DNA of 54,658 bases from Luteitalea sp. (lineage in GTDB: Bacteria > Acidobacteriota > Vicinamibacteria > Vicinamibacterales > Vicinamibacteraceae). Shown one piece after another: positions 25,198 to 36,184 of this stretch. The notes below the pieces were generated by a model. The model saw only the letters and a list, made by a program, of their open reading frames with translations. It was not told the origin of the DNA and ran no database searches. Numbering within the stretch: position 1 is the first letter of the stretch; each line of letters opens with the position of its first letter. Made by a program: the position numbers and the translations under genes. Location: assembly GCA_009377495.1 (NCBI GenBank), contig WHTZ01000041.1, forward strand, positions 1 to 54,658, in the 5' to 3' direction.

Positions 25198-27909
25198 TTA
25201 GTCAGCTCTGAGTACCACGTTCGGGTCCAGGCGCGACGCACGCCACGCCGGCAGCCAACAGGCGAAAGCCGCTACGAGCGTAATCGCCGCTGTCACGGTG
25301 ACCAGCGTCGCGGTGTCGGTTGGCTGCACGCCGAACAGCAGTGACGCAATCAGCCGGTTCAGGCCAAGCGCGCCTGCGAGTCCCACGGCGACGCCGATGA
25401 TGGTGAGCTGGAGGCCTTGTTTCATCACCAGCGCGAGCACGCTGGAACAATCCGCTCCGAGCGCGATGCGAATGCCGATCTCGCGCCGGCGCTCCGTCAC
25501 CATGTAGGAGAGCACGCCGTAGGTGCCGACGGCCGCAAGCAGCAGCGCCAGCCCCGCAAACGCGCCAAGCAACTGTGCGAGGAGCCTCGGCCGACGAATC
25601 GATTCCGCGAACACGGCGTCCATGTCCCGGAGCCGCGCAATGGGAACCGCCGGGTCCACTTCCCGAACCACTCGCTCGAGCGTACGTGACAGCGCGGCCG
25701 GCGGCAGCCTGGTCCGCAGCACCACATTCATCGTCGGTGGAGCGTTGGCCTGCTGCTCGGCGAAGATGTAGAGCTCAGTTCCTGTCTCGCGATCGACGCC
25801 GCCCTGCTTGACGTCCCCGGCCACGCCAATCACCGTGTGCCAGGGGCGACCGCCATCGCCCAGCGACGCAATCAGGTCCGGCCGTAGACGCTGTCCAATC
25901 GGGTTCCGTCCCTTCCAGATCGCATTCGCCAGCGTTTCATTGACGACGACCACGCGGCCTGGCGACGCGATGTCGGTTCGTTCGAAGCCGCGGCCCGCGA
26001 CGATCGGGATGCCCATCGTCTCGAAATAGTCGGACATGACGAACTGGTAGAAGTCGACGACTTCGAACGGCTCTCCAGTCGGGGCGCTGTAGTTCGCGAT
26101 GCGGGTGTCAAATCCTTGTGGGGAACGATTCAGCGGCAGACCTGACATAGCGGTCGCCGCCTGCAGGCCCGGTGCGGCGCGAAGCCTGTCGAGCACGCGT
26201 TGATACGCCTGCGCGCGGGTGTCGGGCTCTGACGCGGCCATTGGCAACCTCATCGAGAACGTCACCAGGCGCGACCGATCGAATCCCGCATCGACGCGTG
26301 TGAGGTTGTAGACCGTGCGGACCAGCAAAGCCGCGCCGACGACCAGCATTACCGCCAACGCGACTTCGGCCATGACGAGCGCACGGCGGATGTGATGGTG
26401 CCCAGCGCCGCTGGTCCCGCGGTCCCCGCTCTCCTTGAGCGCAGTCACGAGGCCATTGACCCGCCTCTGCGCGACGGGTACGAGGCCGAAGAGCACGCCC
26501 GTTCCCATCGACACACCGAGCGCAAAGAGCAGGACGGGCACGTCGATGGCGATGTCACTCGTCCGGGGCAGGCTGGTTGGATAGGCGCGGACGAGCGCCT
26601 GCACGGCCGCGCGGGCGAGCCACAGGCCCAGCACGCCACCTGCGACGGACAACAGCACGCCCTCGGTCATCGTCTGTCGGAGCAGCCGGCCGCGGCTGGC
26701 GCCAAGCGCCGCGCGCACCGCAAATTCACGACGCCGTGACTCGGCACGAGCCATGACCAGGTTCGCGAGATTCGCGCAGGCGATCAGCAGGACGAGCCCG
26801 ACGGCGGCCTGCAAGACCCAGATCGCGCGGCTGGCATCCCCCACAATCGCGTCATGCATCGGCTGCATTTGGAGGATGTGGTCCTCCGAGCGCGAGGGAC
26901 GCTTCGTAGGGACATGGCCCGTCGCGCCGACCCGCTCGCCCCAGTTCTCGAGGAGTGCGTTCAGCTCTGTCTGGGCCCCCTGCGCCGTGACGCCGTCTTT
27001 CAATCGCCCAACGACATAGAGGCCATGGTCGACGCGGTTCCGACTCCGAGCCGGGTGGAGCCCGAGGGGCAACCAGATTTGGGTGCGGTTGTCCATGATG
27101 TCGGCGCCGGGCGGCATGATGCCAAGGATTTCGTGGGGCCGGCCCTCGACGTCCACGGTCTGCCCAACGAGCGGTTGTCCACCAAAGGCGGTTTGCCACA
27201 ACTCGTCCGAGAGGATCGCGATCGGCGGCCCCCCGACACCCGGGCGGGCGGCCATCGCGTCGGTTTCTCCCCTGGCGAAGAAGCGTCCATGCGCGACCTG
27301 AACGCCGAGAACATCGAGCAGATGCTCGTCCACCGATGCCGAACGCACACGCAGCGGCCGATCGTCTGCGATGAGGTTCACGTCACCCGTCGTGAACGCG
27401 CCAACATTCGCAAACGACCGATTCATCTCGCGGAATTCCACGTACTCCGGGTTCGAAACCGTAAACTCGGTGATCCCGAGTATCGGAAAATGTGCGGTCA
27501 GACAGATCAACTGTTCGGGTTTGGGATACTCGAGAGGCCGCAGGATGATGCCATTGACGACCGAGAAGATGGCTGTGTTTGCCCCAATTCCCAGTGCCAC
27601 TGTCAGGAGTGCGACCGCTGTGAACGCCGGACTCCGTCGCAGCATGCGCAGCCCATGGCGCACGTCGCGCACCAAATCGTCGAGCCAGGGGAGGCCTCGC
27701 TGGTCGCGTAGCGCGTCCATCGCCTGGGGGGCGCCTCCGGCCTGAATCCGCGCCGCCCGCCGGGCATCGTCCGGCGCGTGACTCCGATGTCGCGCCTCTT
27801 CAGCCGCCAGCTCGAGGTGCAGGTGAAGCTCCTGTTCCAGGTCGCGGTCCGATTGGCGTGGGTGCAGCGTTCCCCACAGACGGTGAATCCATTCGCGAAG
27901 GATGCGCAT
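25198..27909 (-). CDS. ADOP permease A (MacB/FtsX-like, N-terminally extended)
   Basis: The 903-residue membrane protein starts with a soluble helical extension (MRILREWIHRLWGTLHP, LEQELHLHLELAAEEAR) typical of acidobacterial ADOP proteins. TM1 (FTAVALLTVALGIGANTAIFSVV) and a MacB-like periplasmic domain follow. Then come two sets of FtsX-type helices (ACANLANLVMARAESRRREFAVRAALGASRGRLL and GVLSYMVTERRREIGIRIALGA), with a second periplasmic domain between them. No ATPase gene is nearby. The C terminus WLPAWRASRLDPNVVLRAD is characteristic. Sequence and upstream region are closely repeated in permease C at 30737-33457. Transport substrate is unknown. Confidence 0.92.
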   Translation of the reverse strand: MRILREWIHRLWGTLHPRQSDRDLEQELHLHLELAAEEARHRSHAPDDARRAARIQAGGAPQAMDALRDQRGLPWLDDLVRDVRHGLRMLRRSPAFTAVALLTVALGIGANTAIFSVVNGIILRPLEYPKPEQLICLTAHFPILGITEFTVSNPEYVEFREMNRSFANVGAFTTGDVNLIADDRPLRVRSASVDEHLLDVLGVQVAHGRFFARGETDAMAARPGVGGPPIAILSDELWQTAFGGQPLVGQTVDVEGRPHEILGIMPPGADIMDNRTQIWLPLGLHPARSRNRVDHGLYVVGRLKDGVTAQGAQTELNALLENWGERVGATGHVPTKRPSRSEDHILQMQPMHDAIVGDASRAIWVLQAAVGLVLLIACANLANLVMARAESRRREFAVRAALGASRGRLLRQTMTEGVLLSVAGGVLGLWLARAAVQALVRAYPTSLPRTSDIAIDVPVLLFALGVSMGTGVLFGLVPVAQRRVNGLVTALKESGDRGTSGAGHHHIRRALVMAEVALAVMLVVGAALLVRTVYNLTRVDAGFDRSRLVTFSMRLPMAASEPDTRAQAYQRVLDRLRAAPGLQAATAMSGLPLNRSPQGFDTRIANYSAPTGEPFEVVDFYQFVMSDYFETMGIPIVAGRGFERTDIASPGRVVVVNETLANAIWKGRNPIGQRLRPDLIASLGDGGRPWHTVIGVAGDVKQGGVDRETGTELYIFAEQQANAPPTMNVVLRTRLPPAALSRTLERVVREVDPAVPIARLRDMDAVFAESIRRPRLLAQLLGAFAGLALLLAAVGTYGVLSYMVTERRREIGIRIALGADCSSVLALVMKQGLQLTIIGVAVGLAGALGLNRLIASLLFGVQPTDTATLVTVTAAITLVAAFACWLPAWRASRLDPNVVLRAD

Positions 27910-28225
27910 GCGACCTCCCTGGATCGGGCTTTGTTAGACGCACCAATTGAATATCACTGCTTGCATTCGATCGTCAAATAAAGGTAACGATCCTGGGCGC
28001 CGAAGCCGCGCCGCCGCACGCTTGTGTTGGACGACGAAATCAGTGCGCGGTAGGCACGCGCGCTAATGACCGCCTATCGTCCTCACCGAGTCCCTGCTGT
28101 TCGGTTCCGCGATGCCTCGTCCCATCCCCGGACAAGCGAAGCGGGACCAAGTCCATTTGCGGTTGTGGAGAGGGATCTGATCCCATTCTTCTTCGTGGCA
28201 CGGGTCGTGCATGCGAGGGCGTAAC
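27910..28225. repeat. Divergent intergenic region with a copy of the permease upstream repeat
   Basis: This 316-bp gap separates divergent permease genes A and B and should hold both promoters. Bases 27910-28067 match 33458-33612, upstream of permease C, with scattered mismatches (for example GAATATCACTGCTTGCATTC and GATCCTGGGCGCCGAAGC in both). The duplication that made A and C therefore includes about 150 bp of 5' flank. The remaining 28068-28225 shows no gene or clear motif beyond the ribosome-binding region of permease B. Confidence 0.8.
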
Positions 28226-30700
<2,475 letters not shown>

Positions 30701-30736
30701 GGGCGGCTCTCGGGTCGCCCGACGGACGAGAGGAGT

Positions 30737-33457
30737 CTAATCAGCTCTGAGTACCACGTTCGGGTCCAGCCGCGATGCACGCCACGCCGGCAGCCAACAG
30801 GCGAAAGCCGCTACGAGCGTGATCGTCGCTGTCACGGTGACCAGCGTCGCGGTGTCGGTTGGCTGCACGCCGAACAGCAGTGACGCCATCAGCCGATTCA
30901 GGCCAAACGCGCCTGCGACTCCCACGACGACGCCCATGAGGGTGAGCTGGAGGCCCTGCTTCATCACCAGCGTGAGGACGCTGGAACGTGCCGCTCCGAG
31001 CGCGATGCGAATGCCGATCTCACGCCGGCGCTCCGTCACCATGTAGGACAGCACACCGTAGGTGCCGACGGCGGCCAGCAGCAACGCCAGGCCCGCGAAC
31101 GCGCCCACGAGCTGGGCCAGCAACCTCGGCCGGCTGAGCGATTCCGCGAGCACTCCGTCCATGTCCCGGAGCCGCGCGATGGGGACGGTGGGGTTCACCT
31201 CGCCGACCACGTGCTCGATGGTCGATGACAGCGCCGCGGGCGGCAGCGTGGTCCGCAGCACCACATTCATTGTGGGAGGCATCAACCCAAATTGTTCCGA
31301 CTGCTCAACGAAGAAGTACAACTCGGTCCCTGTTGCCTGATCGACGCCGCCCTGCTTGACGTCCCGCGCCACCCCGATCACCGTGTACCAAGCATCGCTC
31401 ATATAGAGCCGCCGCAGACGTTGGCCAATCGGGTTCTGCCCGGGCAAGAATGTGCTCGCGAACGTTTCGTTGACCACGACCACCCGGCCCGCGGACGCGG
31501 CATCGGTCCGGTCGAAGCTGCGCCCGGCAACGATCGGGATGCCCATCGTCTCGAAATAGTCGGACATGACGACTTGATCGTAGTCGACGACTTCAGATCG
31601 ACCTTCAGGCGGCGCCGTGTAGCTCTGAATGTCCGTGTTGTTCGAGTGCCCGTAGCCTGCATCCACGAGCGGTAGACCCGACATCGCCGTTGCCGCCCGC
31701 ACGCCTGGCATAGCACGAAGCTCACCGAGAAGGCGCTGATACGTCTGCACGCGAGCGGCTGATGGATAGGTGGCCTGCGGTAACGTCATCGAGAACGTTA
31801 CCAAGCGCGACCGATCGAATCCGGCATCCACGTTCGTCAGGTTGTAGACCGTTCGCACCAGCAGCCCCGCACCGATGACGAGCATCACGGCCAACGCAAC
31901 TTCCCCCATCACCAGACCTCGGCGGATGTAATTGTGAGCTGTGCCAATGGCACCTCTGGTCCCACCTTCTTTGAGCGCCCTCACCAAGCCGTTCACGCGC
32001 GTGCGCATGATGGGCGCGGCTCCAAAGAGCACGCCGGTCGCCGTTGAGATGCCCAAGGTAAAGAGCAGCACGAACGCGTCGAGAGTGACCTCGCTCGTCC
32101 GCGGCAGACTGTCGGGATGCGCGCGGAGCAGCGCCTGCAGACCGATGCGGGCGAGCAACAGGCCCAGGGCCCCGCCGGCCAGCGACACCAGCACGCCTTC
32201 GGTCATGAACTGCCGGAGCAGCCGGCCGCGGCTGGCGCCCAGGGCTTGGCGCACCGCAAATTCATGGTGACGCGTCTCGGCACGGGCCAGCAACAGGTTC
32301 GCGAGATTCGCGCAGGCGATCAGCAGCACGAGACCCACGGCGGCCTGCACTACCCAAATCGAGCGGGTGGCGTCACCAAGAATCTCCTCCTGCAACGGCT
32401 TCATCTGGAGGATGTGGCCGCCATCCTCGGTCAGTGGCGTGAAGACGTGATCCTCCACACCCACTCGCTCGCCCCAGTTCTCGATGAGCGCGTCGAGCTC
32501 CGTCTGGGCCGACTGCGCGGTGACCCCGTCCTTCAGTCGCCCGACGAGATAGAGGAAGTGACTCCCGCGGTTCTCATTGGCGGGGTTCAACCCAAGGGGC
32601 AACCAGATCTCGGTGCGGTTGTCCATGAGATCCGCGCCCGGCGATAGGATGCCGATCACTTCGCGGCGCCGGCCATCGACTTCGACTGTCTCTCCAACAA
32701 TGGGCCGACCTCCAAACGCCGTTTGCCACAACTCGTGCGAGAGAATCGCGATGGGGAGCGGCTGCCGGTCGGGCTCTCCGGACTCGGGCTGCGGGCCCCT
32801 CACTTCGGTTTCTCCGTCGGCAAAGAGGCGTCCCTCGGCCGCCTCGACGTCCAGGGCCTTCAGCAAATAGGCGTCCACCAATGCCGAACGCACCCGCCGG
32901 GGTCGATCGCTGGCCATGAGGTTGACTTCACCCGTGCTGTAGGCCCCCACGGCCGAAAACGACCGATTGATCTCCCGGAACTCCATGTATTCCGGCGCCG
33001 CTACCCAGAACTCCTCCGCGATCCCAGATCCCGGATACCGCGTGGTCAGATACATCAACTGCTCGGGTTGGGGATAGTCGAGAGGTCGCAGGATCACGCC
33101 GTGCACGATCGAGAAAATGGCCGTGTTGGCGCCGATCCCCAGCGCCAGCGTGAGCAGCGCGACCGCGGTGAACACGGGACTGCGTCGCAGCGTGCGCAGT
33201 CCATGGCGCACGTCGCGCGCCAAATCGTCGAGCCATCGGAGGCCTCGCTGGTCGCGCAGCGCGTCCATCGCCTGGGAGACGCCTCCGGCCTGAATCCGCG
33301 CTGCCCGCAGGGCATCGTCCGGCGCACGACCCCGGCGTCGCGCCTCTTCAGCCGCGAGCTCCAGGTGCAGGTGAAGCTCCTGTTCCAGCTCGCGGTCCGA
33401 TCGGCGTGGGTGCAGCGTTCCCCAGAGACGGTGAATCCATTCGTGAAGGATGCGCAT
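30737..33457 (-). CDS. ADOP permease C, paralogue of permease A
   Basis: This 906-residue protein has the same layout as permease A: helical N-terminal extension (MRILHEWIHRLWGTLHPRRSD), TM1 with ALGIGANTAIFSIV, and the double MacB domain/FtsX helix arrangement. The C terminus WLPAWRASRLDPNVVLRAD is identical. The two proteins match over long runs by eye, and their upstream DNA is also duplicated, so they arose by a segmental duplication with permease B between them. Differences concentrate in the periplasmic loops (for example residues 205-250), which suggests diverging ligands. No ATPase is encoded nearby. The start ATG at 33457 is at the position matching A. Confidence 0.92.
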   Translation of the reverse strand: MRILHEWIHRLWGTLHPRRSDRELEQELHLHLELAAEEARRRGRAPDDALRAARIQAGGVSQAMDALRDQRGLRWLDDLARDVRHGLRTLRRSPVFTAVALLTLALGIGANTAIFSIVHGVILRPLDYPQPEQLMYLTTRYPGSGIAEEFWVAAPEYMEFREINRSFSAVGAYSTGEVNLMASDRPRRVRSALVDAYLLKALDVEAAEGRLFADGETEVRGPQPESGEPDRQPLPIAILSHELWQTAFGGRPIVGETVEVDGRRREVIGILSPGADLMDNRTEIWLPLGLNPANENRGSHFLYLVGRLKDGVTAQSAQTELDALIENWGERVGVEDHVFTPLTEDGGHILQMKPLQEEILGDATRSIWVVQAAVGLVLLIACANLANLLLARAETRHHEFAVRQALGASRGRLLRQFMTEGVLVSLAGGALGLLLARIGLQALLRAHPDSLPRTSEVTLDAFVLLFTLGISTATGVLFGAAPIMRTRVNGLVRALKEGGTRGAIGTAHNYIRRGLVMGEVALAVMLVIGAGLLVRTVYNLTNVDAGFDRSRLVTFSMTLPQATYPSAARVQTYQRLLGELRAMPGVRAATAMSGLPLVDAGYGHSNNTDIQSYTAPPEGRSEVVDYDQVVMSDYFETMGIPIVAGRSFDRTDAASAGRVVVVNETFASTFLPGQNPIGQRLRRLYMSDAWYTVIGVARDVKQGGVDQATGTELYFFVEQSEQFGLMPPTMNVVLRTTLPPAALSSTIEHVVGEVNPTVPIARLRDMDGVLAESLSRPRLLAQLVGAFAGLALLLAAVGTYGVLSYMVTERRREIGIRIALGAARSSVLTLVMKQGLQLTLMGVVVGVAGAFGLNRLMASLLFGVQPTDTATLVTVTATITLVAAFACWLPAWRASRLDPNVVLRAD

Positions 33458-33612
33458 GCGACCTCTCTGGATCGGGCTCTATTAGATACGCGAACTGAAT
33501 ATCACTGCTTGCATTCGATTGTCAAATAGAGGTGACGATCCTGGGCGCCGAAGCAGCGCCGCCGCACGCTTGTGTTGGCGAGGAAATCAGTACGTGGGAG
33601 GCACGCGCGCTG
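33458..33612. repeat. Second copy of the permease upstream repeat
   Basis: It matches 27910-28067 in the same orientation relative to the permease start, starting with the bases just before the ATG and ending near GCACGCGCGCT. The conservation in non-coding DNA suggests a recent duplication or a retained promoter. Confidence 0.75.
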
Positions 33613-33629
33613 CACGACCAGCTGCTCCA

Positions 33630-33688
33630 GAGTGGCGACCTCTCGCGTCCATCTCTGTAACGACTGGATCTGGCCGATGTTATGTCAT
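33630..33688. repeat. Short dispersed repeat, copy 1
   Basis: AGAGTGGCGACCTCTCGCGTCC and the following bases through CTGGATCTGGCC and TATGTCA match 36019-36074, with two short length differences and a few substitutions. Both copies lie in the gaps beside permease genes C and D. I recognise no gene in it, although one minus-strand frame is open across the repeat in copy 1. Confidence 0.6.
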
Positions 33689-33738
33689 TCGCGCATCAAC
33701 TCGTGCCGGCACGAGTCGAATGAATCCAGCAGTCTCAC
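33684..33738 (-). pseudogene. Vestige of a VapC-like toxin start after the antitoxin
   Basis: A GTG overlaps the antitoxin stop (GTGA). The frame reads VRLLDSFDSCRHELMRE and then stops. PIN toxins after Phd antitoxins usually begin with M/V-RLLLDTH and overlap the antitoxin in this way, so this looks like a toxin gene cut off after its first codons. The match is very short. The segment contains the perfect palindrome ACTCGTGCCGGCACGAGT at 33699-33716. Confidence 0.4.
33699..33716. terminator. Perfect 18-bp palindrome downstream of the antitoxin gene
   Basis: ACTCGTGCCGGCACGAGT is fully self-complementary and lies 19 bp after the antitoxin stop. As RNA it would form a GC-rich hairpin with a 4-nt loop. 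There is no clear T tract on either strand, so it may be a terminator without U-run or an operator. Confidence 0.35.
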
Positions 33739-33965
33739 CGCGTGTACTCCTTGAAGTCACCTGGCGGCTCATCGAAGTCGGGCGCGATGTATGTCACGCT
33801 TCCTTTCAGCGTCCCGAGCTGGCGCGGAAGTCGAGCGGTGATCGGAAGAACCAATCGCGCCACGGGCTGGTTGTTCTCCACGATGAGCACTTCATCACCC
33901 GGTTTGAGCGTGTGGATGAGCTCTGACAGGTTCGCTTCCGCTTCCTTGATCGAAACGGTTGTCAC
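33735..33965 (-). CDS. Phd/YefM-family antitoxin, orphan
   Basis: The 76-residue product begins MTTVSIKEAEANLSELI, continues LKPGDEVLIVENNQPVARLVLP and ends FDEPPGDFKEYTR. This is the standard Phd fold (N-terminal DNA-binding dimer, C-terminal toxin-neutralising tail). A GAGAGGAGA ribosome-binding site precedes the ATG. The usual PIN-domain VapC partner would start at the overlapping GTGA but is truncated after about 17 codons, so the antitoxin is on its own. It may still repress its own promoter or act on a toxin elsewhere. Confidence 0.85.
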   Translation of the reverse strand: MTTVSIKEAEANLSELIHTLKPGDEVLIVENNQPVARLVLPITARLPRQLGTLKGSVTYIAPDFDEPPGDFKEYTR

Positions 33966-34328
33966 GGCTTCTCTCCTCTCGGCGACGATGAGAGTACCCC
34001 TTGGACGCGTCGTTGGCGACTCCAGCTAAGCGCAGAATATCATCGGCCGCCTGCAGCGAGGCTGCGTCTCGGCTCCGGTCACAGGGTGACCGCATGGCGT
34101 CCGGAATAGTATCCTGCTGAGCGGCGCTGAGTCGGCGATTCGCCTGACCCATCGCGACACCCTAAGTGTTTGAATAAACTACATTTGTTGTGGGACGACA
34201 GACGGGAGGCGAGAAAAGATCTTGGCGTGTGTCGATCCGGCCTGGTCCCGTTCGTCGTCATTTCGGAGGGCAGGCGATCGCGGCCAGTTCAGGCCGGACC
34301 GTCCTCCCGAAACGAAAGGAACAGAAGA
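33966..34328. other. Gap with no recognisable gene
   Basis: This 363-bp gap separates the antitoxin and the YciI-like gene, which are divergent, so it should hold both promoters. The only structure I see is the inverted repeat GGTCAC-N3-GTGACC (34077-34091 region). A minus-strand frame of 85 codons crosses the antitoxin region but has no family pattern and is probably chance. Confidence 0.4.
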
Positions 34329-34763
34329 ATGCGAGTCATGGTGATCGTGAAGGCGACGAAGAACTCCGAGGCGGGCGTGATGCCGAGCGAGAAGTTGCTC
34401 GCCGAGATGGGCCAGTTCAACGAGGAGCTGGTAAAGGCCGGCATCATGCTCGCGGGGGAAGGCCTCCACCCCAGCAGCAAAGGCAAGCGCGTGCGCTTCT
34501 CTGGAGGGAAGAAGACGGTCATCGATGGCCCCTTCGCTGAAGCCAAGGAGCTCATCGCCGGCTACTGGATCTGGCACGTGAAGTCGATCGAGGAGGCCGT
34601 CGAGTGGGTCAGGCGTTGCCCGGATCCGATGCCCGACGAGGAGGCGGAGCTCGAGATCCGCCCGGTCTTCGAGGCCGAGGACTTCGGCAAGGAGCTCACA
34701 CCCGAGCTGCGCGCGCAGGAAGAGCGCCTCCGTGCGGAGGTCGAGCGGCAGCGCAGGTCGTAA
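34329..34763 (+). CDS. YciI-like DGPF-domain protein
   Basis: This small cytosolic protein of 144 residues has the DGPF/YCII fold. It begins MRVMVIVKATKNSEAGVMPS and carries the signature VIDGPFAEAKELIAGYWIW, followed by SIEEAVEWVRRCP. Family members are often encoded with ECF42-type sigma factors and are thought to act with them, though no reaction is established. An AAAGGAA site lies about 10 bp before the ATG at 34329; an upstream in-frame ATG at 34170 gives a segment without family similarity. A truncated sigma gene lies two genes downstream (35314), which supports the link. Confidence 0.85.
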   Translation: MRVMVIVKATKNSEAGVMPSEKLLAEMGQFNEELVKAGIMLAGEGLHPSSKGKRVRFSGGKKTVIDGPFAEAKELIAGYWIWHVKSIEEAVEWVRRCPDPMPDEEAELEIRPVFEAEDFGKELTPELRAQEERLRAEVERQRRS

Positions 34764-34798
34764 GCACCCGAGAGAGTCACATCGATGGAGGAACGATC

Positions 34799-35290
34799 AT
34801 GGCACTACAGGGCAGCTCGAAGATTTTTGCGCACTTCTGGTACGCAAAGGAGGCGGAGGAGGCGGCGACGTTCTACGCGTCCATCTTCCCGGACTCGCGG
34901 GTCGACCAGGTCACGCCGCTGATGAGCGAGTCACCGAGCGGACCCGCGGGCTCTGTGAAGGTCGTGGACTTCACGCTCTTCGGGCAGCGCTTCCAGGCCA
35001 TCAGCGCAGGCCCCCACCACGAGTTCAACGATGCTATCTCGATGGTCGTGCTGTGCGACGATCAGGTGGAGCTGGACCGCTACTGGAACGCGCTACTCGA
35101 GGGCGGAGGCAAGCCGCAGGCGTGCGGATGGCTCATCGATAGGTTCGGTCTGAGGTGGCAGATCGTGCCCGCCGTTTTGGACGAGATGATGCGCGACAAG
35201 GACGCGGCTCGATCGAAGCGGGTCACGGACGCGCTCTTGAAGATGGTCAAGCTCGACATCGCGGCGCTCGAGAAGGCCTACCGGTCGTGA
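34799..35290 (+). CDS. VOC-superfamily protein (PhnB/3-demethylubiquinone methyltransferase-like domain)
   Basis: The 163-residue protein starts MALQGSSKIFAHFWYAKEAEEAATFYASIFPDS, the usual beginning of PhnB-like VOC proteins. It continues VKVVDFTLFGQRFQAISAGP, EFNDAISMVVLCDDQ, VELDRYWNALLEGG and CGWLIDRFGLRWQIVP. Despite the common database name, these proteins have no shown methyltransferase activity. It follows the YciI-like gene at 35 bp on the same strand, with GGAGGAA before the ATG, and precedes the sigma fragment. Such three-gene sets are common in ECF42 loci. Confidence 0.87.
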   Translation: MALQGSSKIFAHFWYAKEAEEAATFYASIFPDSRVDQVTPLMSESPSGPAGSVKVVDFTLFGQRFQAISAGPHHEFNDAISMVVLCDDQVELDRYWNALLEGGGKPQACGWLIDRFGLRWQIVPAVLDEMMRDKDAARSKRVTDALLKMVKLDIAALEKAYRS

Positions 35291-35313
35291 GCGCGACGAG
35301 ACGGTGAGTGGTG

Positions 35314-35424
35314 ATGGAGGAGGCAACCACGCGCAAGGCCATCGAGGCAGTCTGGCGGACCGAGTCCGCACGACTGATGGGTGGTCTCGTGCGCATGGTC
35401 CGTGACGTCGCCGTCGCCGGTACG
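35314..35424 (+). pseudogene. N-terminal fragment of an ECF (ECF42-like) sigma factor
   Basis: The frame reads TTRKAIEAVWRTESARL, then MGGLVRMVRDVAVA, the start of the sigma region 2 helix of ECF42/DUF6596 sigma factors. The expected continuation (a LAEDLAQDA-like segment and regions 2-4) is absent. The sequence instead becomes unrelated and runs open for another 300 bases in the same frame without sigma features. The gene is truncated and should not give a working factor, leaving the DGPF and VOC genes without their usual partner. Confidence 0.75.
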
Positions 35425-35591
35425 TTCAGTCCAGCCGAACTCGTCGATCAGGGAGTGCTCAAGACGCCGCCGCGATCTCCGCAAGTGAGCGTCGGGGAGC
35501 GCGGCCCTGGCCGCGGTCCGCTAGAATCTGAAGCGACGACGCGGGTTTTCAGCCACGCGCGTTGCGCGTCCGCCCCATCTGGAGAGTTAAC

Positions 35592-35951
35592 ATGGCGACG
35601 ACGAATTCCGAGAACGACGGCCGAATTGACTATGTTGAGTTCAACGTCGCCGACGTGGCGCGCTCCAAGAGGTTCTATGGCGAGGCGTTCGGCTGGTCGT
35701 TCAAGGACTATGGTACCGACTATTGCGAGTTCGGAGACGGCCGGCTGACGGGCGGCTTCGCGACCGGCGAAGCGAGAGGCTCCGGCGGCCCGCTTGTCAT
35801 CCTCTACGCCGATGACCTGGCGGACGTGCAGCGCCGCATCGAGGCGGCCGGAGGGCGCATCGTCAAACCAGCCTACGACTTCCCAGGCGGTCGCCGCTTC
35901 CACTTCGCCGATCCCGACGGCTATCAATTGGCGGTCTGGTCCGCGCGTTAG
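35592..35951 (+). CDS. Glyoxalase/bleomycin-resistance (VOC) family protein
   Basis: The 119-residue protein has two VOC half-repeats: RIDYVEFNVADVARSKRFYGEAFGW at the start, and PLVILYADDLADVQRRIEAAGGRIV with HFADPDGYQLAVW at the end. Such small VOC proteins bind a metal at positions contributed by both halves (here Glu/His-type residues in EFNV, HFADP), but the substrate is unknown. GGAGAG lies upstream of the ATG at 35592. It follows the sigma fragment on the same strand with a 170-bp gap of decayed sequence. Confidence 0.9.
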   Translation: MATTNSENDGRIDYVEFNVADVARSKRFYGEAFGWSFKDYGTDYCEFGDGRLTGGFATGEARGSGGPLVILYADDLADVQRRIEAAGGRIVKPAYDFPGGRRFHFADPDGYQLAVWSAR

Positions 35952-36018
35952 TCCCTTCGCGGGGGGCTGCGCGCTCTAACCGGAGTGGTTGTGATCGACA
36001 AATTCTGACTACACCTGG

Positions 36019-36074
36019 AGAGTGGCGGCCTCGCGTCCATCTGTGTACGCACTGGATCTGGCCGGTACTATGTC
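36019..36074. repeat. Short dispersed repeat, copy 2
   Basis: AGAGTGGCGGCCTCGCGTCC through CTGGATCTGGCC and TATGTCA matches 33630-33688. It lies in the 233-bp gap between the VOC gene and permease D, in which no gene is visible. Confidence 0.6.
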
Positions 36075-36184
36075 AGCTGAATGACGTGGGAGGCGTCTGC
36101 GCCAAGCGCGAGCTGATGGCCGATGCCGCGCGTGCGCTGCGCGACCAAATCTGCACCAGTCTGCGGGGTGATCAGCCGGCTCCA

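Noticed and set aside
33895..34152. 85-codon minus-strand frame in the antitoxin upstream region
   Set aside because: It overlaps the antitoxin gene in another frame, has no ribosome-binding site and no family pattern.
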